From Desulfomonilaceae bacterium (lineage in GTDB: Bacteria > Desulfobacterota > Desulfomonilia > Desulfomonilales > Desulfomonilaceae): a stretch of 64,000 nt of DNA. Positions 34,946-44,755 of this stretch are shown in pieces (position 1 is the first letter of the stretch; each line of letters opens with the position of its first letter). The DNA is taken from NCBI GenBank assembly GCA_041662605.1, contig JBAZSD010000006.1, forward strand, positions 1 through 64,000, written 5' to 3'. A program made the translations under genes and the position numbers. The notes beneath the pieces are model-generated. The model did no database searches, was not told the origin of the DNA, and worked only from the letters and a program-made list of their open reading frames with translations.

Positions 34946-36064
34946 ATGAGTGAACTTTTCGATAGAACCTGGATAAATTCAATTGAACTCGACAACAGAG
35001 CTGTAAGGTCCGCTACCTGGACAGGGACCGCCGATCCGCAGGGCTTTGCGACAGATCACACTTTTGATCTTTACGACCGTCTTGCCCGCGGAGGCATGGG
35101 CCTCATTATTACCGGTTATCAATATATTCTGCCCAACGCCATTCAATTGCCACACATGCTTGGAAACTATGACGACGCGTTAATACCGGGATTGAAGAAA
35201 TTGGCGGATACCATTCACGAAGCGGGAAACAAAGTTGTGGGGCAAATTGTCCACACGGGATTTCGCGCTAATCCAAAACTCTTCTCACGCGAAGGCGCTT
35301 TGTGGGCGCCATCTGAAATATCAGACCCTACCCTCAAATATCCCGTAAAATCACTAACCAGACAGGAGATTACGGAACTGATTCAAGCCTATGCGGATGC
35401 TGCGAGACGTTTGAAGGAAGCCGGCTTTGACGGCGTTCAACTGCATGGGGCTCACGGCTATGGAATAAATCAGTTCCTTTCGCCATGCTGGAACCTGAGA
35501 GGTGATGGCTACGGTGGCAGCGTTTCGAATCGTTACCGTTTTTTGGGCGAAACTATGGAAGCGGTTCGAGGCGCTATTGGAAAAGACATGACCTTAATGA
35601 TTAAACTGAATGGTCGTGATTTCGTGGAAAATGGTCTCGAGATTGATGAAACCCTGAACGTAGCCCAAAGGTTGGAGGATGACAGTATAGACGCCATAGA
35701 GATAAGCGGAGGCAGCGCTTCGTCAGGCAAAAACCAGGGGCCAGTGAGGACTAAAATTCTGGAAGAATCTGACGAGGGATATTTCGCCGAGATCGCGGCT
35801 CAGTTCAAGGCCAAGGTCAAGGTTCCCATAATTACGGTGGGTGGTTTGAGATCCCCTCAGAAAATTGACGGGATTCTAAGAAACCATAAGGCGGATTACG
35901 TCGCCATGGCCAGGCCGTTTATCAGGGAACCCGGGCTTATCAACAGATGGAAAACGGGTGACCTTTCGAAAGCCACCTGCATTTCTTGCAACGGGTGTTT
36001 TGAGACGGGCATGAAGGGCGCTGGGATTTCCTGCAAAATTGATCGAGAGCAAAAAGAATCTTAG
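34946..36064 (+). CDS. Old yellow enzyme-family NADH:flavin oxidoreductase
   Basis: 372 residues forming a single FMN-binding TIM barrel. Markers are the VQLHGAHGYGINQFLSP active-site block (His pair), GGSVSNRYRF, and VGGLRSPQ near the FMN phosphate. The C-terminal ATCISCNGCFE with a later Cys resembles the [4Fe-4S] end of the BaiC/2,4-dienoyl-CoA reductase group, but the second flavin domain is absent. It probably reduces an activated double bond; substrate unknown. Confidence 0.88.
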   Translation: MSELFDRTWINSIELDNRAVRSATWTGTADPQGFATDHTFDLYDRLARGGMGLIITGYQYILPNAIQLPHMLGNYDDALIPGLKKLADTIHEAGNKVVGQIVHTGFRANPKLFSREGALWAPSEISDPTLKYPVKSLTRQEITELIQAYADAARRLKEAGFDGVQLHGAHGYGINQFLSPCWNLRGDGYGGSVSNRYRFLGETMEAVRGAIGKDMTLMIKLNGRDFVENGLEIDETLNVAQRLEDDSIDAIEISGGSASSGKNQGPVRTKILEESDEGYFAEIAAQFKAKVKVPIITVGGLRSPQKIDGILRNHKADYVAMARPFIREPGLINRWKTGDLSKATCISCNGCFETGMKGAGISCKIDREQKES

Positions 36065-36188
36065 TAATCGACACGGACTATCTTCCGTTCGTTAGATTTA
36101 GCGTCCATGGTGCGGAGGCTTTGGGAATTGGCCGAATCTACGTTTGTTTGACATTTTTGAATTGTTTTTCAATACATGATTCGTAGAA

Positions 36189-37862
36189 ATGAGGTGCGCA
36201 GTGAATCAAGAATTCCAAAACAAATGTCTCAAGTCTGACCAAAAATTCAAGGAGAGCCTAACTAAGCGCCCAGAGCGCAAATCAGAGTTCACCACTGTTT
36301 CCGGACTACCCATGGAAAGGATTTATTGGCCCTGGGACTCTCCGGATTTTGAATTGGAGAATGATCTTGGTCTGCCGGGGGCTTTTCCTTTCACGAGAGG
36401 TGTCCAGCCGAATATGTATCGTGGAAGATTCTGGACGATGAGACAATATGCAGGGTTCGGAAGCGCGGAAGAGACAAACGCAAGGTTCAAATACCTTATT
36501 GATCAAGGCCAAACCGGATTGTCAGTCGCTTTTGATCTGCCCACCCAGATAGGCTACAATTCAGATCACGAACTTGCAGCCGGAGAAGTCGGCAAAGTTG
36601 GAGTGGCGATTGATACCGTGGAAGACATCAAGATGCTATTCAACGGGATAGATTTAAGCGTTGTCAGCACTTCCATGACTATCAACTCCCCGGCGTCCAT
36701 CTTGCTGGCCATGTACATAGTGACCGCCGAAGAACAGGGCTTGGATGTATCGAAAATTCGAGGCACTATTCAAAACGACATCCTCAAGGAGTATCCAGCG
36801 CGTGGGACATACATTTTCCCGCCCCAACCATCCATGAGGATCATCACCGACATATTCGAATTCTGCAATACAAACGTGCCCCAATGGAACACAATCAGTA
36901 TTAGTGGTTACCACATTAGAGAAGCCGGTTCGACTGCGGTTCAGGAAGTGGCGTTTACCCTGGCTAATGGCATAGCCTATGTTGAAGCGGCAATCAAGGC
37001 CGACCTCAATGTTGATTCCTTTGGCGAAAGACTGAGCTTCTTTTTCAACGCTCATCAGGATTTTTTCGAAGAAATTGCAAAGTTCAGGGCCGCCAGGCGG
37101 ATGTGGGCCCGAATAATGAGAGATCGCTTCGGCGCCACCAATCCCAGAGCCATGATGTTGCGTTTCCACACACAGACCGCCGGCTGCACACTTACAGCGC
37201 CTCAACCGGATAACAACGTCGTCAGGGTGGCCTATCAGGCTCTGTCAGCCGCGTTGGGCGGAACCCAGTCTTTGCATACAAACTCTCGAGATGAAGCGTA
37301 CGCCCTGCCCTCGCAGGATTCAGTCCAAATAGCCTTGAGGACTCAACAAATAGTGGCTTATGAGACAGGAGTCGCAGATACCGTAGATCCACTGGCCGGT
37401 TCATATTTTGTGGAGTCTCTTACAAACGAGATAGAAAGACTTGCGTTAGATTACATCAAAAAAATAGACGAAATGGGTGGAGCGGTCAGGGCCGTGGAAT
37501 GCGGTTTCATAGAACAGGAAATTCAGGATTCAGCTTACAAATTCCAGAAAGCGGTCGAATCTGGGGCGCAAGTTATCGTCGGTGTCAATCGATTTCAAAC
37601 GGTCGGGGCACCTCCTAAGGGCCTCCTTAAAGTTGACCCCAAAGTCCGTGAAAATCAGATTCAAAGGTTAGAAAAGATTTACGCAGAGCGTGATTCCGAC
37701 GCGGTCAAGAGATCTCTCGACACATTGAAAATTGCAGCGATGAGCGACAAGAACCTCATGGTTCCTATCATGGACGCTGTAAAAAAACGTGTCTCTTTGG
37801 GAGAAATCTGTGACGTTTTGCGAGGAGTATTCGGTGAATACCTTCACGCTTCTCAATGTTGA
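36189..37862 (+). CDS. Methylmalonyl-CoA mutase, large (catalytic) subunit
   Basis: 557 residues, the length of the catalytic TIM-barrel subunit without the C-terminal B12 domain; a separate small subunit must supply cobalamin binding. Signatures include YAGFGSAEETNARFKYL, SVAFDLPTQIGYNSDH, the TISISGYHIREAGSTAVQE block and TNSRDEAYALPS. Interconverts methylmalonyl-CoA and succinyl-CoA; with mce this makes a propionate/succinate route. Start ambiguous: ATG at 36189 has no ribosome site, GTG at 36201 has GAGGTG just upstream. A remnant of a second copy lies at 13.2 kb. Confidence 0.93.
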   Translation: MRCAVNQEFQNKCLKSDQKFKESLTKRPERKSEFTTVSGLPMERIYWPWDSPDFELENDLGLPGAFPFTRGVQPNMYRGRFWTMRQYAGFGSAEETNARFKYLIDQGQTGLSVAFDLPTQIGYNSDHELAAGEVGKVGVAIDTVEDIKMLFNGIDLSVVSTSMTINSPASILLAMYIVTAEEQGLDVSKIRGTIQNDILKEYPARGTYIFPPQPSMRIITDIFEFCNTNVPQWNTISISGYHIREAGSTAVQEVAFTLANGIAYVEAAIKADLNVDSFGERLSFFFNAHQDFFEEIAKFRAARRMWARIMRDRFGATNPRAMMLRFHTQTAGCTLTAPQPDNNVVRVAYQALSAALGGTQSLHTNSRDEAYALPSQDSVQIALRTQQIVAYETGVADTVDPLAGSYFVESLTNEIERLALDYIKKIDEMGGAVRAVECGFIEQEIQDSAYKFQKAVESGAQVIVGVNRFQTVGAPPKGLLKVDPKVRENQIQRLEKIYAERDSDAVKRSLDTLKIAAMSDKNLMVPIMDAVKKRVSLGEICDVLRGVFGEYLHASQC

Positions 37863-37944
37863 CATCGTTCGGACTTGAAGCAAATTATTATATAGACTAA
37901 ATCTAAAAGAGGTGATTGATTAGTTCGTTTGGAGTTCACATTTA

Positions 37945-39303
37945 ATGAATAAACCGAAATCTCCAGAGACTGGTTTGTCTGAATCAGTCTCTATTTTGTT
38001 TGAGCTAAAGGTCTTTTTTACCTCGGTCAGAACCACTTTATTCCTTCTTTTCTCTATCGCTGTCGGCGCAATCCTTGGAACAATCATTCCTCAAGCGGAA
38101 TCGCTTGATCGAATTGCCATTTCGGGGCATCCGTTCCTGTACAAGGTTGCGGTGATCCTGGACCTCAACAATGTTTTCAGAAGTTGGTGGTTCACCGCTC
38201 TGCTGGGTCTTCTCACTTTAAACATCGTCGGATGCCTGCTTCAAAAAATTCCTATCCTACTTAACGAGTGGCGCGGGAAAACATCTAAAGTCAATTTCCA
38301 GCTTCATTATAAGTCATCAAGCGCTTCAAGAGATTTATATGACACATTGGTCAATGCAGGTCGGTCTGTCATGCGTTCCGATCCGGTTAAAAAAGACACT
38401 GATGGGAAGCTGTTTCTCTCATGGGATAAGCACAAGATTTACCTCCTTGGGTTTCCCATGATGCACATCGGAATTATTGTTATTCTTCTAGGTGGCGTGA
38501 TAGGATCTTACTGGGGCTTTAAGGGGCACGTTCTAATTAAAGAGGGTGAAACCACAGACAAATTCTCTTTGATGTCCTCCAACCAAACTGGAACCCTACC
38601 TTTCTCAATTACGGTAGACGATTTCAAGCTGGAAAAGTACTCTACCGGCGAGCCAAGGGAATTTCGAAGCAACGTCAGGTTGTCTCAAGACGGCAAGGAA
38701 GTTTTGAAAGGCTCAATTCTGGTTAACCATCCTGTGACCTGGGCTGGAATATCGTTGTTTCAATCCGATTATAGGGTCTTGGGAGTCAAGGATGTCAAAC
38801 TTCAATTCAAGACCAAGGATGGTCAGGTTCTGGAAAAAGTCGCCAACCCAAGGGAAGATATAGATATCCCAGGAACTGACGCAAAATTGAAAACCAGGAG
38901 CCTTGATCCGGGGACACTTGCTCAAGGGTCCGGGATTCAGGTTAATGTTGTCGGGAAACCTGAACCTCCACCATTGTTTAATATTTATCAAAAAGATAAG
39001 AAACCTCTTGATGTTGAGGGCGTGGAAATTCGTTTCCTCGGATTTACTCCGTTATACGCCACGGGCCTGCAAATCGGATATGACCCTGGGGTCCGAATAG
39101 TGTGGCTTGGATGTTCAATGCTGGTCATCGGCTTTATCCTGTCCCTGTTTACCAATCTTCGGAAAATTGCGGTTGAGATTACATCCTCCGTCGATGGAAC
39201 TCTTGTTCTTGTCCAGGGCAGGAGCCGAAAATTGCGCCGGGAATTCAGGCAAGCGGTTGAACATGAATTTTCAAAAATCAGCGACTTGAAAAAATTAAAA
39301 TGA
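37945..39303 (+). CDS. resB: ResB, cytochrome c biogenesis protein (System II)
   Basis: 452 residues. Three N-terminal-half membrane segments (about residues 28-48, 78-95, 165-190) begin with the typical SVRTTLFLLFSIAVGAILG, and a fourth lies near the C-terminus (MLVIGFILSLFT). A large periplasmic beta-rich domain lies between (QSDYRVLGVKDV and flanking strands). With CcsA it transports and attaches heme to apocytochromes c. ccsA follows 48 bases later. Confidence 0.92.
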   Translation: MNKPKSPETGLSESVSILFELKVFFTSVRTTLFLLFSIAVGAILGTIIPQAESLDRIAISGHPFLYKVAVILDLNNVFRSWWFTALLGLLTLNIVGCLLQKIPILLNEWRGKTSKVNFQLHYKSSSASRDLYDTLVNAGRSVMRSDPVKKDTDGKLFLSWDKHKIYLLGFPMMHIGIIVILLGGVIGSYWGFKGHVLIKEGETTDKFSLMSSNQTGTLPFSITVDDFKLEKYSTGEPREFRSNVRLSQDGKEVLKGSILVNHPVTWAGISLFQSDYRVLGVKDVKLQFKTKDGQVLEKVANPREDIDIPGTDAKLKTRSLDPGTLAQGSGIQVNVVGKPEPPPLFNIYQKDKKPLDVEGVEIRFLGFTPLYATGLQIGYDPGVRIVWLGCSMLVIGFILSLFTNLRKIAVEITSSVDGTLVLVQGRSRKLRREFRQAVEHEFSKISDLKKLK

Positions 39304-39351
39304 CCTTTCGTAACAAACATCTTAAAGGGATTTCTGAACTGGGATTGACGC

Positions 39352-40170
39352 ATGATTAACGTTGAAATAAACACATATCTATGTTTCGGCTATTTATTGT
39401 GGATTATTGGCTACTTGATAACCTTCGTGACCGCCAGGGAACGATCCGAAATCAACAGGACATTCTGGTTCGCTTTGATTTTTCTGTGGTGTGTTCACAC
39501 AGGATCGATTGCTCTTAGGTGGGTCGAGTCGTATCAATTGGGGATCGGTCATGCGCCGCTTTCCAATTTGTATGAGTCCCTGGTTTTTTTCTCCTGGTCT
39601 GTGTCGTTGGCCCTTATTATCGTTTGGCGAAGGTTTAAAGCTGACCTCGTGGCCCTTTTTGGCGTTCCGATAGTGTTCCTCATCCTGGGGTCGACTTTCC
39701 TTATTGATCCATCAATTAGACCGTTAATACCTGCGCTTCAATCCAACTGGCTTGTGGCGCACGTTTTTACATGTTTTCTGGGTTACGCCGGATTCGCTGT
39801 ATCTTTCGTGGCCGCTCTGCTCTTGCTGCTTTCCAGGTGGTCCGGCAAGGCGTCTTCCATGCTTCCACGAAAGGAAATCCTGGACGAAATAGTGTACCGC
39901 TCAATATTGATCGGGTTCCCGTTACTATCTCTCGGGATTATTACAGGCGCCGCATGGGCCGAGCACGCGTGGGGCACTTATTGGTCCTGGGACCCGAAAG
40001 AAACTTGGTCTCTGATAACATGGCTGGTATACGCCGGTTTTCTGCATGCGAGACTGACGCGTGGCTGGTCTGGCGGGAAGACGGCCATTCTTTCCGTCGT
40101 TGGATTCTGCGCCGTCCTTTTCACATATTTCGGGGTGAATTATCTGCCCGGACTTCACAGTTATTTTTAG
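39352..40170 (+). CDS. ccsA: CcsA-type cytochrome c biogenesis heme-handling protein
   Basis: 272 residues, about eight membrane helices. The tryptophan-rich WWD loop WGTYWSWDPKETWSLITW (about residues 204-221) and the flanking conserved His residues (VAHVFTCFLGY, and AGFLHAR) identify CcsA/CcsB. It is the heme channel of System II and acts with ResB directly upstream. Confidence 0.94.
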   Translation: MINVEINTYLCFGYLLWIIGYLITFVTARERSEINRTFWFALIFLWCVHTGSIALRWVESYQLGIGHAPLSNLYESLVFFSWSVSLALIIVWRRFKADLVALFGVPIVFLILGSTFLIDPSIRPLIPALQSNWLVAHVFTCFLGYAGFAVSFVAALLLLLSRWSGKASSMLPRKEILDEIVYRSILIGFPLLSLGIITGAAWAEHAWGTYWSWDPKETWSLITWLVYAGFLHARLTRGWSGGKTAILSVVGFCAVLFTYFGVNYLPGLHSYF

Positions 40171-40196
40171 ATCCGCATTTTTTAGAGGAGCTTTCA

Positions 40197-41270
40197 TTGG
40201 GCATGATGGAACGCGATTTTGGGCGTCTTTTTATGGTAGGTTTCTACGGATCGGCATTCTGTCCTGAGTTGCAGAGCTTCCTTGATGCGCTCAACCCTGC
40301 CGGCGTAATCCTGTTTAGCAGGAATATACTTGAACCTCGCCAGGTGGCTGAACTTAATTTCTCGATTCAGCAGTTTTCAATCGAAAAGTTGGGCAGACCG
40401 TTATTAATAGGGGTAGATCAGGAAGGCGGAAGAGTAAAAAGACTTACGTCGGCATTTTCTGAATTTCCTCCGGTAATGACCATAGCGGAATCAGAGTTTC
40501 CTGAAGAAGCCATACGACGTTTTGCGGAAACAACCGCCCGGGAATTGAGCCTTGTGGGATTCAACCTGGATTTTGTTCCAGTCCTTGATGTTCTGGGAGA
40601 AGGCATTGACACTAAAAACACGGTAATCGGAGATCGTTCGTTCGGCCCTGATCCAATACAGGTCGCCAATTTAGGGACTGTCCTGATTCGCGCAATGAGG
40701 TCCGAGGGGATCCTGACTTGCGGCAAACATTTTCCTGGCCATGGCGGTATAGCTGTGGATTCACATTTGGATCTACCGATTGATTCAAGGCCTTCCAGTG
40801 TGATCATGGAGAGGGATATTTTTCCTTTCATTAAGGCGATCGAAGCAGGAACAGACATGATCATGACGGCCCATGTTGTTTTTCCTGCATTTGACGAGAC
40901 TTATCCCGCGTCTCTCTCCCCTACCCTAATTGACGATGTGCTTAGACAGGAATTAAAATTTCATGGCCTCGTAGTTACCGATGACCTTGATATGGGGGCC
41001 ATCTCAAAACATTACAGGCCCGAAGAAGCTGCTCTCCTGGCGTATCAGGCAGGCACGGACATAATGTTGATCTGCAATTCTCCTGAAACCGCGTTTACAG
41101 CGCGACAACATGTTTATGAGTCGACAAAAGATGGACCACTTGCCAAGATGAGATTCAATCGCACGATCACCGCAACTGAATCGCTATTTTCGAACCTCTG
41201 CAAGGCTCATGAGTCCTGTGACCTTACAAAAGTTGCAAATTACTTTAGTGCAAGCTCCATCAACTCATGA
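40197..41270 (+). CDS. nagZ: Beta-N-acetylhexosaminidase, glycoside hydrolase family 3 (NagZ-like)
   Basis: About 357 residues, a single GH3 TIM barrel. LIGVDQEGGRVKRL, the KHFPGHGGIAVDSHLDLP loop with the NagZ-type His acid/base, and the nucleophile region VVTDDLDMGAISKH are intact. NagZ removes N-acetylglucosamine from muropeptides in cell-wall recycling. The TTG at 40197 is preferred because GAGGAG is six bases upstream; ATG codons at 40203 and 40206 are alternatives. A longer frame overlapping ccsA is not the gene start. Confidence 0.88.
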   Translation: MGMMERDFGRLFMVGFYGSAFCPELQSFLDALNPAGVILFSRNILEPRQVAELNFSIQQFSIEKLGRPLLIGVDQEGGRVKRLTSAFSEFPPVMTIAESEFPEEAIRRFAETTARELSLVGFNLDFVPVLDVLGEGIDTKNTVIGDRSFGPDPIQVANLGTVLIRAMRSEGILTCGKHFPGHGGIAVDSHLDLPIDSRPSSVIMERDIFPFIKAIEAGTDMIMTAHVVFPAFDETYPASLSPTLIDDVLRQELKFHGLVVTDDLDMGAISKHYRPEEAALLAYQAGTDIMLICNSPETAFTARQHVYESTKDGPLAKMRFNRTITATESLFSNLCKAHESCDLTKVANYFSASSINS

Positions 41271-41352
41271 TGAGAGGTTGAATCAATTAGACCTATTCGC
41301 GTTTAATCCGGGATTTCTTTTACAATAGATTGTTTCCGGGCTCAGAAACAAA

Positions 41353-41625
41353 TTACCAACGTATTTTGCCCTTGAAGCCGGGAACATTTATTCTAACCCC
41401 GCCGTTACCCTGGTTGTCCCACCTCACACCTCCACCAGGAAAATTCACGACGCCATTGCTGATGCCCCAGTTCACATTACCGCCTGGATATTTTACCCTT
41501 CCGTCTTGTCCCCATTGAACTGATCCTCCTGGATATGTCACACCTTGAGCGTAAGAATCCTGAGCCGCGCTCATAAATAAACAAGAAGCAATAAAAATAA
41601 ATATCAAGTTAGTCGTAAATTTCAT
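41353..41625 (-). CDS. Small secreted protein with YPGG-V-WG repeats
   Basis: 90 residues: a signal peptide (cleavage after SYA, about residue 26), then three imperfect repeats of about 14-16 residues (VTYPGGSVQWG, VKYPGGNVNWG, VNFPGGGVRWD) and a basic tail. The repeat spacing suggests a small beta-sheet stack. No family recognised. Confidence 0.7.
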   Translation of the reverse strand: MKFTTNLIFIFIASCLFMSAAQDSYAQGVTYPGGSVQWGQDGRVKYPGGNVNWGISNGVVNFPGGGVRWDNQGNGGVRINVPGFKGKIRW

Positions 41626-41832
41626 TATTGCGCTCCGTAATTGGACACTCTATCGCACAGATGAATAGTATATGACAATGAACGGACTGGTCGTTTACTC
41701 CCGGCAAATCAATCAGCCAACCAATCCACCAGTCTCCAGACTTCTTGACGATTGCTCGGAATTTCATTTTTGCCTCAAGAATGGTATTTTAACATCTTCG
41801 TGTATCTTAATAAAATGTAGTTGAACAGGGCA

Positions 41833-42918
41833 ATGACAAAGCCAACAGGCGGCAATAAAAAAGACTGTACAGAAGACTCAACATTGCAGACGGAATTCTA
41901 CCAGGCCGTTGCTGCAATACTCAAGACTGCGCGTTCCAACGCTTATCGGGCGATCAACTTCGCCATGGTCGAAGCATACTGGGAAATTGGACGCATCATC
42001 GTCGATGAGGAACAGAAAGGCAAGGAGCGGGCGGGCTATGGAGATTATCTGATCAGGAACTTATCGATTCGTTTAACCAGGGATTTCGGCCGGGGATTCA
42101 CTGAAACAAACCTTCGAAACTTCAGGCAGTTCTTTTTGGCTTTTCCTTTTCAAGATACTGGCGAGATTCGCTACGCACTGCGTAGCGAATTGTCATGGAC
42201 GCACTACCGGGCATTGATGCGATTAGAGAAACCAGACGCCAGACGCTACTATATGAAAGAAGCGGCTGAACAAAACTGGAGTTCACGGGCCCTGGAACGT
42301 CAGATAAACTCCTTGTATTACGAGCGACTTGTCTTGAGTCGCGAAAGAGAGCCGGTCGAGGCGGAGGCCAGGAATGCGACAGCATCTCTTGTCGCCCGAC
42401 CTGAAGACTTCATAAAGGATCCCTATGTGCTGGAGTTCTTGAATATCGAGGACAATGCGTCCTATCGTGAATCCGAACTGGAACAGGCCATCATTCAGCA
42501 ACTGCAAGCATTCATGCTCGAATTAGGTCGAGGGTTCGCTTTCGTCGCACGCCAGAAGCGTGTCTCGACCGAAACTATGGATTTTTATGTCGATCTGGTT
42601 TTCTACAACTACATCCTAAAGGCTTTCGTCCTCATCGACTTGCAGATCGGGCCATTGACACCTCAGGATATTGGCCAGATGGACCTGTATATCCGCCTTT
42701 TCGAAGACACAGTTAAAGGGGATGGTGACAATCCAACCATCGGTATCATCCTATGTTCAGCGAAGGACCAGACTGTGGTAAAATATTCCGTCTTGAACGA
42801 AAGCCGACAACTCTTCGCCTCCAAATACACACTATACCTCCCTACCGAGGAGGAGCTTCGACAGGAACTAGATAGGGAGAAGGCGGCGATTACTAGCAAA
42901 ATTAAGACCAAAAAATAA
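41833..42918 (+). CDS. YhcG-like DUF1016 PD-(D/E)XK nuclease
   Basis: About 361 residues. The N-terminal DUF1016_N region has NFAMVEAYWEIGRIIVDEEQ and LRNFRQFFLAFP, then SELSWTHYRALMRLEK. The C-terminal nuclease domain contains FVARQKRV, the DFYVDLVFYN core (D-x-D) and VLIDLQIGPLTPQDIGQMD. YhcG relatives accompany restriction-modification or mobile loci; here it stands alone, which suggests lateral acquisition. The start at 41833 follows ACAGGG. Confidence 0.87.
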   Translation: MTKPTGGNKKDCTEDSTLQTEFYQAVAAILKTARSNAYRAINFAMVEAYWEIGRIIVDEEQKGKERAGYGDYLIRNLSIRLTRDFGRGFTETNLRNFRQFFLAFPFQDTGEIRYALRSELSWTHYRALMRLEKPDARRYYMKEAAEQNWSSRALERQINSLYYERLVLSREREPVEAEARNATASLVARPEDFIKDPYVLEFLNIEDNASYRESELEQAIIQQLQAFMLELGRGFAFVARQKRVSTETMDFYVDLVFYNYILKAFVLIDLQIGPLTPQDIGQMDLYIRLFEDTVKGDGDNPTIGIILCSAKDQTVVKYSVLNESRQLFASKYTLYLPTEEELRQELDREKAAITSKIKTKK

Positions 42919-43160
42919 GGATAGACAGTGAGAATAGTTTATAGTTCATTCAGTTCAGGACAAGCAAAAAATCCATCCAGCGCCTAATAAGATTTCTCGT
43001 CGCTGGAATCCGCGAAATGACAATTCCCGCGGTCGAGATTATAACAAAGCGGGATATTCTGGAACGTCCGTTTGATCCAGGTCCACATTATGTCGAGGTA
43101 TGGCTGTTTTGTATATGTCTTTCTGAAATATACGTTTTCACTAAAACTGAGGAGATAACA

Positions 43161-43577
43161 ATGATCGCAATGAATTCCGCTGACGTTGAAAATGTCCAGG
43201 TAGGGTCAGTGCCATACAGGGGAAAATCCAGCGACGCCAAACAGGTGGGCGTTCGGTGGCTTTCGAAGGTTGGGCAGGACGCTGAAGGTTCTCCAGCCTA
43301 TGGCTTGAGACTGTTTACAGTGGGTCCGGCGGGTGAAATTCCCATCCACAATCATGCCTACGTTCAGACGATGTACTTCATTTCAGGCAAATTTGAATGT
43401 TGGGCTTTTGATCCAGATACGGACAAAATGGTCGACAAAAGAATTTGTGGCCCGGGCGACATGGTTTATATTCCCAGTCAGGAACCCCATGGGATGCGGA
43501 ACTTGAGCGAGACAGAATCTGGAGAGTTTCTGTGTTGCATCTGTACGCTGGAAGCGTCGACAGTTTGTCCCGGTTAA
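43161..43577 (+). CDS. Small cupin-domain protein
   Basis: 138 residues starting at the ATG with GAGGAG eight bases upstream. One cupin barrel with metal ligands in PIHNHAYVQTMYFISG and EPHGMRN (three His, one possible Glu/Gln). Two Cys pairs occur near the end (LCCICTLE). Function unknown. The chagasin-like gene follows 33 bases later. Confidence 0.78.
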   Translation: MIAMNSADVENVQVGSVPYRGKSSDAKQVGVRWLSKVGQDAEGSPAYGLRLFTVGPAGEIPIHNHAYVQTMYFISGKFECWAFDPDTDKMVDKRICGPGDMVYIPSQEPHGMRNLSETESGEFLCCICTLEASTVCPG

Positions 43578-43610
43578 TTTTGCCGGAGATATTAATGGAG
43601 GAACAGTTCA

Positions 43611-43985
43611 TTGATTAACATCACAAGGACGTTGGCAAGCTTGTTTCTCTTTATTGTTCTGTGTTTCGGCGCCTGGCAAAAAAGTTACGCCACAGAGCAT
43701 GAAATCACGACAAGATTAAATCAGCCTTTCCGCATTGTACTTTCCGCCGCCATCGGAAGCACTGGATATAGCTGGTCCGCACGTTTTGATGAGTCTTTTT
43801 TCAAACTCAAGAAATCCTGGTACGAAAAGCCGGAGTCCAAACTCGTGGGAGCGTCTGGCAAACAAATCTTCATGTTCGTTCCATTGAAGCCGGGAAACGC
43901 CAAAATAGAAATGCTATTGAAAAGACCATGGGAATCTTCTGCCGTCAAAACTGAGTCTTACGAAATTACAGTGCCGTCTCAATAG
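43611..43985 (+). CDS. Chagasin-type (I42) cysteine protease inhibitor, exported
   Basis: 124 residues with a signal peptide (cleavage near SYA, about residue 27). The mature part holds the three chagasin loops in order: GSTGYSW (NPTTGY-like), the GASGKQIFMF segment with VPLKPGNAKI, and KRPWE. These loops insert into papain-like proteases. Probably a periplasmic guard against cysteine proteases. The start is a TTG with GGAGG nine bases upstream. Confidence 0.82.
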   Translation: MINITRTLASLFLFIVLCFGAWQKSYATEHEITTRLNQPFRIVLSAAIGSTGYSWSARFDESFFKLKKSWYEKPESKLVGASGKQIFMFVPLKPGNAKIEMLLKRPWESSAVKTESYEITVPSQ

Positions 43986-44037
43986 GGAACCTCGTGCCTC
44001 CCTAGGGTCGTTATTCGGCGACAATTATACTTTCGCC

Positions 44038-44283
44038 TCAATCGTCATCAAAATTATAGAGCGTGCCGGTAGGTCTATTATTCCTGTCAAAAGTGGTATT
44101 GGTATCCCGGTCATACCAGCCTTTGGGATTGTTAGATTTGTCATAAAATCTCAAAGTGTCACCATCGTCCGTTGCTCGTCCTTTGATTTGGCCTTTCTTG
44201 TCCAGATACAAATAATCAGCGCCATTGGAAACAGCGGGCAACAATGTAAATGCGATGACCAGCATGAACATAAAATGTCGCAT
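44038..44283 (-). CDS. Small exported protein with Asp/Asn-rich repeats
   Basis: 81 residues: signal peptide (about residues 1-22, ending SNGA), then short repeated units (YLDKKGQIKGRA, FYDKSNNPKGWYD, TFDRNNRPTG) of the kind seen in small periplasmic proteins. Function unknown. Confidence 0.6.
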   Translation of the reverse strand: MRHFMFMLVIAFTLLPAVSNGADYLYLDKKGQIKGRATDDGDTLRFYDKSNNPKGWYDRDTNTTFDRNNRPTGTLYNFDDD

Positions 44284-44399
44284 GACTAATTCCTCCTCAT
44301 CGAAAAAAAATCCAGGTAGGCAATCCGTTCAAATCGTGTCCCCTCGTCAGTCCTGGAAGGGCGCAGCCCCAGTCATACGTTTAGCGTCTCCTATGATCG

Positions 44400-44714
44400 T
44401 CATCGTCTCGCCAACCATAGCCCCAATTGGTACCGAGGCCAATCAGGGTCCATACAATCCAGATTACCAAGAATAATTCCATGACTCACATCATAGATGG
44501 ATGCCCTTTCGGGATCGTCCCTGAGGGCAAGGTTGAGTTCGGAAATTACCTCATCGACTAATGCTAACTCCTCTAAAACATCGGCCCATGCAAGATGGAG
44601 ATCGGCGTTGACAAGTTCGCATGTCTGTCTTTCCTTTGCGATATTGAGGGCTTGATCAGCCAGACCTGTATCCAGCGCTGCTCTGACTTGGGCAAGTGTA
44701 GAATCGTTATCCAT
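44400..44714 (-). CDS. Short TPR-like protein, probably the N-terminal part of a lost larger gene
   Basis: 104 residues from MDNDSTLAQVRAALDTGL. Helix pairs ADLHLAWADVLEELALVDEV and ISELNLALRDDPERASIY have tetratricopeptide character, of the type seen at the start of longer TPR proteins. The end (DWPRYQLGLWLARR) is unlike a repeat, and the stop cuts the array after one or two units. It is followed by a palindrome-rich stretch. Parent family not identified. Confidence 0.45.
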   Translation of the reverse strand: MDNDSTLAQVRAALDTGLADQALNIAKERQTCELVNADLHLAWADVLEELALVDEVISELNLALRDDPERASIYDVSHGIILGNLDCMDPDWPRYQLGLWLARR

Positions 44715-44755
44715 TTGATTTATTCCGCTCCGGCTCAAACCAATAAGATATGCAA

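Noticed and set aside
39771..41270. Long version of the nagZ reading frame
   Set aside because: The first 140 codons overlap ccsA in another frame; the glycosidase similarity begins after 40197, where a ribosome site is present.
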